NCBI GenBank assembly: GCA_020444175.1
Contig: JAHLLM010000025.1
Span: 1 to 64,000 of the forward strand
Source of the DNA: Desulfobulbaceae bacterium
Lineage (GTDB): Bacteria > Desulfobacterota > Desulfobulbia > Desulfobulbales > SURF-16
Direction of reading: 5' to 3'
DNA length: 64,000 nt
Position 1 is the stretch's first letter, and each line of letters starts with the position of its first letter. Below the pieces are notes generated by a model. That model was not told the DNA's origin, made no database searches, and worked only from the letters and a program-made list of their open reading frames with translations. Shown here piece after piece: positions 1 to 8,296 of the stretch. A program made the translations under genes and the position numbers.

Positions 1-91
1 AAAAACTAAGAACTCTCTTTGTGCTGGCTGAAATACGTTGGTAATCACTATTTTTTTTGGTGATGCCCATCAATCATCAGTCGTTATAGCC

Positions 92-240
92 GTCATTGCC
101 GCGCAAGCGAGAATCCACTGCTGCTATTTCAATCTTTATCCCGTCGGCATGGGAATGCCGACCTACGCTTTTCCCTGTCTCTGATTAAATTCATACAAAC
201 ATGCGACTTGTATCAAGTAGGGCGGCAAACCTTTGCCGCC
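92..240. repeat. Composite intergenic repeat hairpins
   Basis: Three structures lie downstream of the 6-phosphogluconate dehydrogenase gene. Positions 92-117 are a degenerate form of the arm of the inverted repeat at 8012-8083. Positions 143-162 are a perfect palindrome, GTCGGCAT-GGGA-ATGCCGAC, followed by CCTACG; a near-identical hairpin is at 8217-8236. Positions 221-240 are GGCGGCAAA-CC-TTTGCCGCC, which could act as a transcript-end hairpin but has no U-tract. No gene is visible in 1-271. Confidence 0.6.
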
Positions 241-271
241 ATTCCAATACGGTTATTAATTACCTATCTTC

Positions 272-1174
272 TCACGCCTTTTTCACCGCATGACCGCCGA
301 ATTCACGTCGCAAGGCGGCAAGCACTCTGTTTTCAAAAGCATTTTCCTTGCGGGAGGCAAAACGCTGAAAAAGAGCCATGGTGATAACAGGGGCGGCAAC
401 ACTGCTGTTGATTGCCTCTTCAACAGTCCAGCGCCCCTCCCCGGAGTCATCAACATAACCGCTTAATTCGGCCAGTTTAGGATCCTTGGCAAAGGCCTCT
501 TCCAGGAGTTCAAGCAGCCAGGAACGGACGACACTCCCTTGATTCCAGAGATGGGAAATTTTGCCAAAATCAAGATTCTCCCCGTAGGGCGAGGCCTCAA
601 GCAGCGCAAATCCCTCTCCATACGCCTGCATCATGCCGTACTCAATGCCGTTATGGATCATCTTGACAAAATGTCCGGCACCGGCAGCGCCGCAGTACAG
701 ATAACCGTCTATTGGAGCCAAAGATTTAAAAACCGGCTCCAGATATTTAAATATCTTCTGTTCACCACCAACCATGGTGCAATAGCCCACTTTCAATCCC
801 CAGATGCCACCGCTCACACCGGCATCAACATAATGAATGCCATCGGCTCTTAAATCAGCAGAGCGGCGAATATCGTCATGGTAGTTGCTGTTGCCGCCCT
901 CAATAATAATATCATCTTTTTGCAACAACCCTCTCAGCTCAGCAATATGATCGTCAACCGGTTTACCGGCAGGAAGCATGAGCCAGACGATCCTGGGGCT
1001 GTCCAGTTTCCCAACCAACTCGGCCAGGGAGAAACTTCCCTGCGCACCCTCTGCCATGATCTCTTCAGTTTTATCCGGGCTGCGGTTATAGGCGACAACA
1101 TTATGCCCCCCCTGAAGCAGGCGGCGCACCATATTCATACCCATTCTGCCAAGCCCTACCATGCCTATGTTCAT
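272..1174 (-). CDS. 6-phosphogluconate dehydrogenase, decarboxylating, short form
   Basis: About 300 residues. It starts with a Rossmann motif (MNIGMVGLGRMGMNM), then VDAGVSGGIWG and the catalytic-region motif GHFVKMIHNGIEYG. It should oxidise 6-phosphogluconate to ribulose 5-phosphate and CO2 in the cytoplasm. The length matches the short GndA/YqeC-type enzymes, often NAD-dependent, rather than the roughly 470-residue long form. The ATG at 1174 has AAAGGAG a few bases upstream, so it is preferred over an in-frame start at 1210. The next upstream gene on the same strand is an aldehyde dehydrogenase ending 63 bp away, so the two may be cotranscribed. The family call is firm; cofactor preference is inferred from length only. 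Confidence 0.92.
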   Translation of the reverse strand: MNIGMVGLGRMGMNMVRRLLQGGHNVVAYNRSPDKTEEIMAEGAQGSFSLAELVGKLDSPRIVWLMLPAGKPVDDHIAELRGLLQKDDIIIEGGNSNYHDDIRRSADLRADGIHYVDAGVSGGIWGLKVGYCTMVGGEQKIFKYLEPVFKSLAPIDGYLYCGAAGAGHFVKMIHNGIEYGMMQAYGEGFALLEASPYGENLDFGKISHLWNQGSVVRSWLLELLEEAFAKDPKLAELSGYVDDSGEGRWTVEEAINSSVAAPVITMALFQRFASRKENAFENRVLAALRREFGGHAVKKA

Positions 1175-1237
1175 TGCCAAACTCCTTTTCAATTGGTGTC
1201 CAAGGGACAAAAATACCTCATGAACCTCGAATGTTAC

Positions 1238-2665
1238 TTAAACATTTCTTAAAACAAGCAGGCGGATCTCGCTCATATCTTCCATTGCATAACAGATCCC
1301 TTCTCGTCCAAGACCACTGTCCTTTACTCCGCCGTATGGCATCTGATCGGCACGCCAGGACGGAATGTCACCGATGATTACCCCGCCGACCTCAAGCTCA
1401 TTCCAGGCCAGATGGGCTTTGTAGATGTCCCGAGTGAAAATTCCCGCCTGCAGGCCGAAACGGCTGTTGTTTACCTCAACAAGCGCCTTATCAAAACCGG
1501 CAAACGAGGAAAGAACAGCAACCGGGCCAAAGGCCTCTTCCCGGCATATCTTTTCTTCAGAGGATACATTTTCAAGCAGGGTGGCCGGCAGAAAAGCGCC
1601 TTTTCGTTCTCCACCGCAAAGCAAAGTTGCGCCGCCTTCAATTGCAGAATGAATCCAGCTTTCAAGACGCATGGCTTCTTTTTCACTGATCATGGGCCCG
1701 ATAAAGGTATCCTCATGCCTGGGATCGCCCATTTGCAGTTTCCTGGTGGCATCAAGCAGTTTTTCCCGGAATGCGGCATAAATTTTTTCATGGATCATGA
1801 TTCTTTGCACGCCTATACAACTCTGGCCTGATTGGTAAAACGCTCCGATGATAATCCGTGATACGGCCTCATCAAGATTCGCATCTTCATCAACAATACA
1901 TGCAGCGTTGCCGCCAAGTTCAAGAATTACTTTTTTCTTGCCCGCCTTTTTTTTCAACTCCCATCCCACCTGGGGTGAACCGGTAAAACTAAGAAGTTTC
2001 AACCTATCGTCTTCAGTAAAAAGACGGGCTCCCTCCCTGTGGCATGGCAGAATGGAAAAGGCGCCGACAGGCAAATCCGTTTCAGCGAGAGTTTCTCCTA
2101 TAATGAGAGCTCCAAGAGGAGTCAGGCTTGCCGGTTTTAAAACAAAGGGGCAGCCAACTGCCAGGGCAGGCGCCACCTTATGGGCAGCTAGATTTAAAGG
2201 GAAATTAAATGGAGCGATAAAGGAACAGGCTCCCACAGGAACCCGTTTGGTCACGGATATGTATCCGGAAGTACGCGGACTGCGATCAAGCGGCATGTAA
2301 TCACCACCAAATCGTACGGATTCCTCGGCGGCAATCCTGAAGGTTTCAATAAGCCTGTCCACTTCTCCTCTGCTGTCTTTTATGGGTTTCCCAGCCTCAA
2401 TGCAGAGTGACTGGGCCAGTTCATCATAACGGCTGGTAAAACGCTCGACACAATGCTGGAGAACCTTCTGACGCTGGTAGGCCGCCATCTTGCGCATTGG
2501 TTTTTCAGCAGCGACGGCGGCCTCTATGGCAAGATTGATTGCCTGTTCATCAGCAAGCGCCACACGGGTTGCCACCTCACCGCCATACTTGTCCGTCACT
2601 TCAAGATCTTCATTGGCAAAAACTGGCTTATTGGCAAGATAATATGGATAGGACTTTCTGAGCAT
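1238..2665 (-). CDS. NAD(P)-dependent aldehyde dehydrogenase
   Basis: About 475 residues of the aldehyde dehydrogenase superfamily. Visible motifs are FIAPFNFPLNL near the cofactor-binding region, the ELGGNAA segment with the general-base Glu, and QSGQSCIGVQ with the catalytic Cys. A C-terminal PYGGVKDSGLGREG motif is also typical. It oxidises an aldehyde to the acid; the substrate cannot be read from sequence, though the family resembles lactaldehyde or non-phosphorylating glyceraldehyde-3-phosphate dehydrogenases. The ATG at 2665 follows AGGGAG at good spacing. It lies between the 6-phosphogluconate dehydrogenase and acetolactate synthase genes, all on the same strand. A 140-bp inverted-repeat element begins 31 bp upstream of its start codon, so its promoter or leader may lie in that element. 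Confidence 0.9.
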   Translation of the reverse strand: MLRKSYPYYLANKPVFANEDLEVTDKYGGEVATRVALADEQAINLAIEAAVAAEKPMRKMAAYQRQKVLQHCVERFTSRYDELAQSLCIEAGKPIKDSRGEVDRLIETFRIAAEESVRFGGDYMPLDRSPRTSGYISVTKRVPVGACSFIAPFNFPLNLAAHKVAPALAVGCPFVLKPASLTPLGALIIGETLAETDLPVGAFSILPCHREGARLFTEDDRLKLLSFTGSPQVGWELKKKAGKKKVILELGGNAACIVDEDANLDEAVSRIIIGAFYQSGQSCIGVQRIMIHEKIYAAFREKLLDATRKLQMGDPRHEDTFIGPMISEKEAMRLESWIHSAIEGGATLLCGGERKGAFLPATLLENVSSEEKICREEAFGPVAVLSSFAGFDKALVEVNNSRFGLQAGIFTRDIYKAHLAWNELEVGGVIIGDIPSWRADQMPYGGVKDSGLGREGICYAMEDMSEIRLLVLRNV

Positions 2666-2695
2666 GGTCATCTCCCTGTTCGTTATCAATCACAC

Positions 2696-2835
2696 GGTAG
2701 GTTGCGGTTGAGCGGATTTACGTCACATATTTTCGTTGGGTTTCGCTCCTGGTCAGCGACACCACCGTCTCGGTACGCGACAGATGAAGCGAAACTCAAC
2801 AAATTTTCAAAAAATCCGCTCAACCGCAACCTACC
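2696..2835. mobile_element. MITE-like element with 24-bp perfect terminal inverted repeats
   Basis: The left end, 2696-2719, begins GGTAGGTTGCGGTTGAGCGG and is the exact reverse complement of the right end, 2812-2835. A second nested inverted pair lies inside (GTTGGGTTTCGCT near 2735 and AAGCGAAACTCAAC near 2788). It is 140 bp long with no coding capacity, so it would need a transposase in trans. The motif GTAGGTTGxGTTGAGCG is typical of short elements dispersed in many bacterial genomes. A partial relative (ACAGGTTGGGTTGAGCAGAT) is at about 49949-49968. It separates the aldehyde dehydrogenase from the acetolactate synthase gene. Confidence 0.8.
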
Positions 2836-2861
2836 CTGAGCCCTTCACTCCTTTGACTGTA

Positions 2862-4523
2862 TTAAATCGGGCAGTCAATGGCGCCAAGACGTTTGGAAAG
2901 TTTTTTATTTTCCGAATAGTCAATGGGGACAGTAATTAGTACAGGTACATCAAAATCAAAGGCTTTTTCAAGGGTCGGTTTGAAATCAGCGGCGTTTTCC
3001 ACCCGAAACCCTTTACAGCCAAATGCCTCGGCAAGTTTCACAAAATCCGGGTTTGAAAACTCGAGGCTTGAATGCGCCCCGAACTGATTCTCCTGTTTCC
3101 ATTTGATAAGACCGTACTCGTTATCTTCCCATATGAGGACAACGATCTTCGCACCTACCCTTTTTGCAGTTTCAAGCTCCTGGACGTTCATGAGAAAACC
3201 ACCGTCTCCGCAAATAGCCAGCACCTTGCGGTCCGGATGAACGAGTTTTGCCCCTATTGAACCGGGAAGAGCGAATCCCATGGAGCAGAAGCCGTTTGTA
3301 ATGAGGCAGGTGTTCGGCTCATCGCACTGATAATACCTGGCGATCCACATTTTATGCGCACCCACATCACTGAGCAGAATGTCTTCCGGTCCCATGACTT
3401 CACGAACATCCCATAATATCTTCTGAGGCCGGATAGCACCTACCGTAACATCATCCTTGTACTCGGCAAAATCGTTAAGCATGGCCTTTCGCAGAGCCTC
3501 CTGGCAGCACGTTTCGTATTGCGGCTGAAAACCGCTTAACCGCTCATTCATCATCCACAGGGTATGGGCCAGGTCGCCGACAATTTCAACATCAGGATGA
3601 TAGTATTCATCCACCTCTGCCGGCAGAAAATCTACGTGGATTATTTTTTGTGTTTTATTGCCCTTTACAGCACTCTGTCCCCAGAGACGGGGTTCGTATT
3701 CAACAAGATCGTAGCCAAGCGTGATGACAAGGTCCGCCTCCTGAATCGCCACCCGGCTGTAGTCATTGGCCTGCAAGCCGATTGTAAAAAGGCAATGTGG
3801 TGAAGTTCTGGGTATCGATCCTTTACCCATGAAGGTGTTGAGTACACCAATGCCTGTTTTTTCGACAAGTTTTCGCAGCTGCTTGGCCGCCCTTCTCCTG
3901 ATGGCCCCGTTACCGGCAAGAATGATAGGCTTTTTTGAGGCACGGATAAGTTCAACGGCCACATCAACTATCTTGTCACCAGGCACGGGTCTACGCGGAT
4001 TTTCAAGGGGCAGCGGCAAACCGCTTACCTGAAAAGCGGCAATATCGTCGGCAAGTTCAATATGACAGGCGCCCGGTTTTTCCATGACCGCCAACTTAAA
4101 GGCCTTGCGGACAACTTCAGGAATATTTTTGCTGTGAATAATGGGCTGGGCCCATTTGGTGATGGGCCGGAAAAGACGAACAACATCCATGTTCTGATGG
4201 CTTTCCTTATGCTGCCTGCGACTGTCGGCCTGGCCGGTGATAACGACAAGGGGCGATCTGTCCATATTGGCATCAGCCACGCCGGTGACAAGATTTGTTG
4301 CTCCAGGGCCCAATGTTCCAAGGCAGACTCCGGGCTTGCCGGTCATACGGCCATAGACATCCGCAATAAAGGCGGCGCCCTGTTCGTGACGGCAGAGGAT
4401 GAAGTGAATAGAAGACTTTTCCAGTGCCATCATAAAATGGGCATTTTCCTCTCCGGGCACACCGAAAATATACTCAACACCCTCATTTTCCAGACATTTT
4501 ACAAATAATTCAGCCGCATTCAT
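2862..4523 (-). CDS. Acetolactate synthase, large-subunit type (TPP enzyme)
   Basis: About 553 residues. The N-terminal TPP pyrimidine domain carries GVPGEEN with the catalytic Glu and LGTLGPGATNLVTGVADA. The C-terminal PP domain carries GDGGFLMN...EDNEYGLI, the diphosphate/Mg-binding motif. The enzyme condenses two pyruvates to acetolactate. No small regulatory subunit (IlvH) follows, which fits a catabolic AlsS-like or stand-alone enzyme, but other TPP-dependent carboligases are possible. The ATG at 4523 matches the usual family start (MNAAELFVKCLENEGVEY); an in-frame TTG at 4535 also exists, and neither has a clear ribosome binding site. It is followed downstream by the 140-bp MITE-like element. 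Confidence 0.88.
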   Translation of the reverse strand: MNAAELFVKCLENEGVEYIFGVPGEENAHFMMALEKSSIHFILCRHEQGAAFIADVYGRMTGKPGVCLGTLGPGATNLVTGVADANMDRSPLVVITGQADSRRQHKESHQNMDVVRLFRPITKWAQPIIHSKNIPEVVRKAFKLAVMEKPGACHIELADDIAAFQVSGLPLPLENPRRPVPGDKIVDVAVELIRASKKPIILAGNGAIRRRAAKQLRKLVEKTGIGVLNTFMGKGSIPRTSPHCLFTIGLQANDYSRVAIQEADLVITLGYDLVEYEPRLWGQSAVKGNKTQKIIHVDFLPAEVDEYYHPDVEIVGDLAHTLWMMNERLSGFQPQYETCCQEALRKAMLNDFAEYKDDVTVGAIRPQKILWDVREVMGPEDILLSDVGAHKMWIARYYQCDEPNTCLITNGFCSMGFALPGSIGAKLVHPDRKVLAICGDGGFLMNVQELETAKRVGAKIVVLIWEDNEYGLIKWKQENQFGAHSSLEFSNPDFVKLAEAFGCKGFRVENAADFKPTLEKAFDFDVPVLITVPIDYSENKKLSKRLGAIDCPI

Positions 4524-4564
4524 AGAGTAAGACAATTCAATGTTTGATGTTTATGGTTCAAGGT

Positions 4565-5176
4565 TCAAAAGCCATTTTCAAAAAGCACTTCAGACATGGG
4601 CAGCTTTCCCGTTCGCGGATAAGGCTCGGCAACTTTTTTGCCGATAGCGACCATCATGCCGATGATATGATCCTGCGGCAGATTGATCAATTTCCCCACT
4701 GCCTCATAATCAAAGCCATCCATGGGGCAGGAGTCATAGCCCATTTCCTGGGCAAGCAGCATGAGAGACATGGCCAGTATGCCGCAGGAGCGCATGCATT
4801 CATCACGCTGAACCTGTTCTTTGCCGTCGTAATACTCATGGATTTTTGGAAGAATAAAATCCAGGGCCTCCTGGGGCACACCCTGCCAGTATCTTTCCGG
4901 ATTTTTTCGCCAGGCATTAAGATCCATGCAGAGAACAAGCAGCATGGAGGCATCTGTCACCTGAGGCTGGTCCCAGGCCTGTTCACGTATTTTGGCACGC
5001 AACTTCCTGTCCGTTACATCAACTACCCGCCAATGCTGAATATTAAAGGCAGTAGGCGCAAGAAAAGCATGATCAAAGAGCATTTTTTTCTCTTCTTGCG
5101 TCAACTGATGGGAAGGGTCAAACCCTTTAATGGCTCTGCGGTTAACTACAGCCTGACTGATATCTATGATACTCAT
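4565..5176 (-). CDS. Nitroreductase family FMN protein
   Basis: 203 residues. The N-terminal VNRRAIKGFDP with the following APTAFNIQHWRVV segment is the FMN-binding signature of the nitroreductase superfamily. A second FMN-contact region, MGYDSCPMDGFD, and GKKVAEPYPR near the C-terminus fit too. It should be a cytoplasmic NAD(P)H-dependent flavoenzyme that reduces nitro, quinone or similar substrates; the physiological substrate is not evident. The start is supported by AAGGGGAATGCA just upstream. It ends 42 bp upstream of the acetolactate synthase start on the same strand, so cotranscription is possible. Confidence 0.9.
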   Translation of the reverse strand: MSIIDISQAVVNRRAIKGFDPSHQLTQEEKKMLFDHAFLAPTAFNIQHWRVVDVTDRKLRAKIREQAWDQPQVTDASMLLVLCMDLNAWRKNPERYWQGVPQEALDFILPKIHEYYDGKEQVQRDECMRSCGILAMSLMLLAQEMGYDSCPMDGFDYEAVGKLINLPQDHIIGMMVAIGKKVAEPYPRTGKLPMSEVLFENGF

Positions 5177-5572
5177 TGCATTCCCCTTTTTTCATTTTTT
5201 TACCTTACAGCATCCAACTATAAAATAGAATTGTTGGTCAACCCTCATAATGACAAGCTAGAAAAAATTGCCGTCCATCCAGGCGACACGGTGATGTTAC
5301 AAAAAGACATGAAGCTGACCATCCGCCAATGCAATATAAACAGCTTACACGCGTTCCGGCGGTGATCGAACCTTTTTTTGCGAGACCGTTACATTTTATA
5401 CTATCAGTTTTGATGAAACGGCGCCTGAATAAAAGATAACTATTCCGAAAAAGCCTTTAAGTCGAGGTATAGATTCAGAAGGGAACGACAAGGGAAAGGG
5501 AAGAAATTGTATTGATGTTAAATGAAATGCTTTTTTATAAAAACGGCCACACCTGGTAAAATTTGATCAGGT
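5177..5572. other. Intergenic region, no gene seen
   Basis: A 396-bp AT-rich gap between the nitroreductase start and the end of the DUF3562 gene. No conserved protein could be read in any frame. A weak hairpin (ACCTG near 5551 with CAGGT near 5568) close to 5573 might be a transcript end for the DUF3562 gene. Confidence 0.4.
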
Positions 5573-5875
5573 TCAGTGACTGGTGTTCAGTGCATGGGCA
5601 ATATTTTGCTTGAATGTTTTGACATGCAGGTCATCCAGCCTGAGAAAAGAGCTTTCTTCATATCCCATTGCCAGGTCACGAATAATACGACAGACCAGGA
5701 TGGAGAGGTAATCGTGAATTCTTGCCTCCTTTTTCATTTCCAAGAGAATTTCCTCGTAAATGGGCCGTATAACCTCCTCTGGTTTGGACAATTCCTCACA
5801 GAGAAATCGCATAGCGCTCATATGCTGCTTTTCCTCCACCTCATCCGTATAGAGGGAAATCGGGTCTGAAACCAT
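5573..5875 (-). CDS. DUF3562-type small protein
   Basis: 100 residues, predicted helical, with no signal peptide. The stretch CEELSKPEEVIRPIYEEIL followed by EARIHDYLSILVCRIIRDL matches the pattern of the DUF3562 family (a short helical domain around a Y-E-E-E-L / A-R-I-x-D-Y-L-P core). The function is unknown. GGAGAAG sits about 10 bases before the ATG. It lies 34 bp downstream of the histidine phosphatase gene on the same strand and probably shares its transcript. Its UGA stop is followed in frame by no Cys-containing motif, so there is no reason to suspect readthrough. Confidence 0.7.
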   Translation of the reverse strand: MVSDPISLYTDEVEEKQHMSAMRFLCEELSKPEEVIRPIYEEILLEMKKEARIHDYLSILVCRIIRDLAMGYEESSFLRLDDLHVKTFKQNIAHALNTSH

Positions 5876-5909
5876 GATGAATCTTCTCCGGATAAAAATA
5901 AAATTGATA

Positions 5910-6569
5910 TCATTCAGGATACTTCTTCATTCCGAGCCCATCGCTAAAACCAGTCATCCACACATCGGTTTCGGAAACAAAACGGAGTTTCAAAACCGCG
6001 AAGTTGGATATGACAACCGACTGCCGAAGATGATAGTAGGCCTGCATCTGTTTTTCAGGGGATAAGGCAACTCCGGAAGACAACAGCTGCCACAACAGAC
6101 GAATAGTGTGGCCGTGACTGATGATCATCACAAAACCCTTCAACTGCTTCAACCGCTCAATGACCTCGGTCACTCGAGAAAGAAAGACTGAAAAACTTTC
6201 TGCCCCGGGATGATGGAATTTGGGATCACTTTTCCGCCAATATGCATCAATCTGAGGTCTTCTCTGTGCTGCGGTGGTCCCTTGATAGGCCGCAGGAGAC
6301 AGATAGGTAAATTCCTGCACCGGCCATTCTTCCACCGGAGTCTGCGGATATCTCTCACACAGAGGCCGGGCTGACTGAACAGACCGGACATAGGGAGAAA
6401 CAATAATTAAATCAGGTTGCACGTCAATCAACCGGGCAAAGCGAGATGCCTGCCGCCAGCCTGTTTCAGTCAGTCTGGTTGAATGCGGTGACACGGTCGC
6501 AAGGTTGGCATTGGACTCGCTCTGACCATGGCGCACCAGCCAGATTTCGGATCGGACGTCAGGAATCAT
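5910..6569 (-). CDS. Histidine phosphatase (phosphoglycerate mutase-like) family protein
   Basis: 219 residues. LVRHGQSESN at residues 11-20 holds the phospho-accepting His (RHG motif), and ISHGHTIRLL holds the second catalytic His. A central SPYVRSVQSARPL segment supplies the usual third Arg. This is a cytoplasmic phosphatase or phosphomutase of the cofactor-dependent superfamily; the substrate cannot be told. A GAAG element precedes the ATG. It sits just downstream of the CofD-like gene of the GAK cluster (115 bp gap) and could be a peripheral member of that locus. That link is only positional. Confidence 0.85.
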   Translation of the reverse strand: MIPDVRSEIWLVRHGQSESNANLATVSPHSTRLTETGWRQASRFARLIDVQPDLIIVSPYVRSVQSARPLCERYPQTPVEEWPVQEFTYLSPAAYQGTTAAQRRPQIDAYWRKSDPKFHHPGAESFSVFLSRVTEVIERLKQLKGFVMIISHGHTIRLLWQLLSSGVALSPEKQMQAYYHLRQSVVISNFAVLKLRFVSETDVWMTGFSDGLGMKKYPE

Positions 6570-6683
6570 GTCTTCGTAATTCCTGATTTCGTCCCAGTGC
6601 AGGCGATGATAGTATACGGTTCACAATAGCGGCCAAAAATTAAGTTTTGGTTAGTGTTTTGTAAATTATCCATGAAAACAAAA

Positions 6684-7913
6684 TTATGTCAGGGAAAGGA
6701 GAACAGGCAGCAAGAGCTCTTCATCTATCAAAGGGGCTGTTCTTTCAGAGATCAGTCGGCAATCAATAACCTCAATGCCCATCTGCTTTAAACCCGCCTT
6801 ATCCATTTTCCCCTGGTAGGAACCGTTCTGTCCGTCCACAACAACAAACTTTACAATATCAGACGGTGCGATTTCGACACCGTCACGGCAACCATATTCA
6901 ACCAGTTTATGAACCTGTTCGGTTACGCTCATATCAACGCATTCCGGATCATAACCGGTATTCGGCACATAAATTTTGGGTACGGAATTTGAAGCAATGG
7001 CAGCGCCAACTCCCCTGGGTAGGATATTGGCGACAATACTTGAGTAAAAGCTGCCCATGGGATAACAGATCAACTCGGAGTCGCTGATAAGCTTGCGCAT
7101 TTTATCCCGGATAGAGACAGAAATCTCTTCAGGATGATCCGCATCAGCAGCAAGGTAAATCTTCTTAATTTTTGACTGAAGAGGAGCAACCTCTTTGCCG
7201 GTAATCATGTGTTGCCCCACGACAGTGCTGCCGTCCAGCAATTCGGCAACAAGATGCAGGTAACGGTTGATGATGGGGCGAACGGTCCCCTTTGCCTGTA
7301 TCAGTCGTGAAAAGATATATATAACGGGATCAGGATGACTGCGATTCTCAAGATAGCCGGCAGTCAGAATCAGGTTGCCGACGCTGGCGCCTCGCAGGTC
7401 GAAAAAAGCAGGCATTCGCTGCTGAAACCAGAAAAGATGGTTCCTGATAATCCTGCGCATGGGATGATGCACTTTCTGAACAAGGGGATGCTCACCCTGC
7501 ACCATATCATGAAACTCCCTTGCCAGAGTTGCGGAGTCAGCATCTTTTGAAAATCGATAGACAAAAAGGTCATAAATCTCAGGGTTGCCCAAAATCGACT
7601 GGTCGGCAAGATCCATGAGACGGGCGCGCAAATCGCCAATGGCCAGCATTTTAAAGGCCCTGCGCAATACAGCCGAACTGCCGCCGGAATCAAAGGCGGT
7701 AATGACATGGATTGAGTTGTAGGTGTATTTTTTAAGAAGCCTGCTCAGGCTTCTGAGCGCACTGCCGCCGCTGAAAAAAAGAATGCGGGGACCAAGCTCA
7801 GGTGCCTTCTGATAACGTGCAATCTTTATTTTATCAGGTATGGCTATTTTCCTTTGAACGGTCAATCTCATATCACACTGACTGCTCTCGATATTATTGT
7901 CTTTTTCGTTCAT
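6684..7913 (-). CDS. GAK system CofD-like protein
   Basis: 409 residues. RILFFSGGSALRSLSRLL (about 43-60) and ITAFDSGGSSAVLRRAF are the nucleotide/substrate-binding motifs of the CofD/YvcK fold; LICYPMGSFYSSIVANILPRGV and the later PNTGYDPE fit as well. CofD transfers a 2-phospholactate group in F420 synthesis, and YvcK is a UDP-sugar-binding regulator. The version beside an ATP-grasp, an HprK-like kinase and an XXXCH protein is the one named in the GAK system, whose reaction is unknown. It is the last core gene of the minus-strand cluster, separated from the kinase gene by 383 bp that contain repeat hairpins, so it may have its own promoter. Confidence 0.85.
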   Translation of the reverse strand: MNEKDNNIESSQCDMRLTVQRKIAIPDKIKIARYQKAPELGPRILFFSGGSALRSLSRLLKKYTYNSIHVITAFDSGGSSAVLRRAFKMLAIGDLRARLMDLADQSILGNPEIYDLFVYRFSKDADSATLAREFHDMVQGEHPLVQKVHHPMRRIIRNHLFWFQQRMPAFFDLRGASVGNLILTAGYLENRSHPDPVIYIFSRLIQAKGTVRPIINRYLHLVAELLDGSTVVGQHMITGKEVAPLQSKIKKIYLAADADHPEEISVSIRDKMRKLISDSELICYPMGSFYSSIVANILPRGVGAAIASNSVPKIYVPNTGYDPECVDMSVTEQVHKLVEYGCRDGVEIAPSDIVKFVVVDGQNGSYQGKMDKAGLKQMGIEVIDCRLISERTAPLIDEELLLPVLLSLT

Positions 7914-8011
7914 TCCTTTCTATTTTTTATGTGATTACCACTGAAACTCAGCCAGTCTTGCAGCAGGTACTGTAATGCATTAAAAATTCAAAAAATACTG
8001 TCTACACAAGA

Positions 8012-8083
8012 GTCATTCCCGCGAAAGCGGGAATCCAGAGTAGTTGGCTCGTCCGCCTAGATTCCCGCCTCCGCGGGAATGAC
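8012..8083. repeat. REP-like inverted repeat (TCATTCCCGCG family)
   Basis: The left arm 8012-8035 (starting GTCATTCCCGCG) and right arm 8060-8083 (ending CGCGGGAATGAC) pair at 22 of 24 positions, and each arm can form its own small hairpin around CCCGCG/CGCGGG. The pattern is a common extragenic palindrome type in proteobacteria and relatives. A degenerate arm is present at 92-117. Confidence 0.75.
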
Positions 8084-8216
8084 GTATAAAAAGGCTGAAG
8101 ATGAGTGGTAATCATAATTTTTTATCCAGTGTCATGTCAAAAGCCTTTTGGAACAACTATTAAGGTCGGGAGATAGCGAACAAGGAGAGACTTCACCACC
8201 TTCCCAACACTGAAGA

Positions 8217-8236
8217 GTCGCCATGGGTATGGCGAC
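8217..8236. repeat. Short palindrome, second copy
   Basis: GTCGCCAT-GGGT-ATGGCGAC, a perfect 8-bp stem followed by CTAC. It is nearly identical in layout to the palindrome at 143-162. In both places it lies near a TCATTCCCGCG-type arm, suggesting a composite repeat. Confidence 0.7.
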
Positions 8237-8296
8237 CTACACGACAATTGAAGCTTGACATGACACCAGCACGACCGGCACTCTACAACTCTTATC

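Larger units (their letters stand above)
7914..8296. other. Intergenic region holding repeat hairpins
   Basis: A 383-bp gap inside the GAK cluster with no convincing gene. It holds a long imperfect inverted repeat (8012-8083) and a short palindrome (8217-8236), listed separately. It breaks the otherwise tight gene spacing between the HprK-like kinase and the CofD-like gene. Confidence 0.6.

Noticed and set aside
4544-5365. 273-codon open frame on the plus strand
   Set aside because: It is antisense to the nitroreductase gene and shows no conserved motif.
5551-5575. UGA readthrough at the end of the DUF3562 gene
   Set aside because: The following frame has no Cys motif and no hairpin at SECIS distance.
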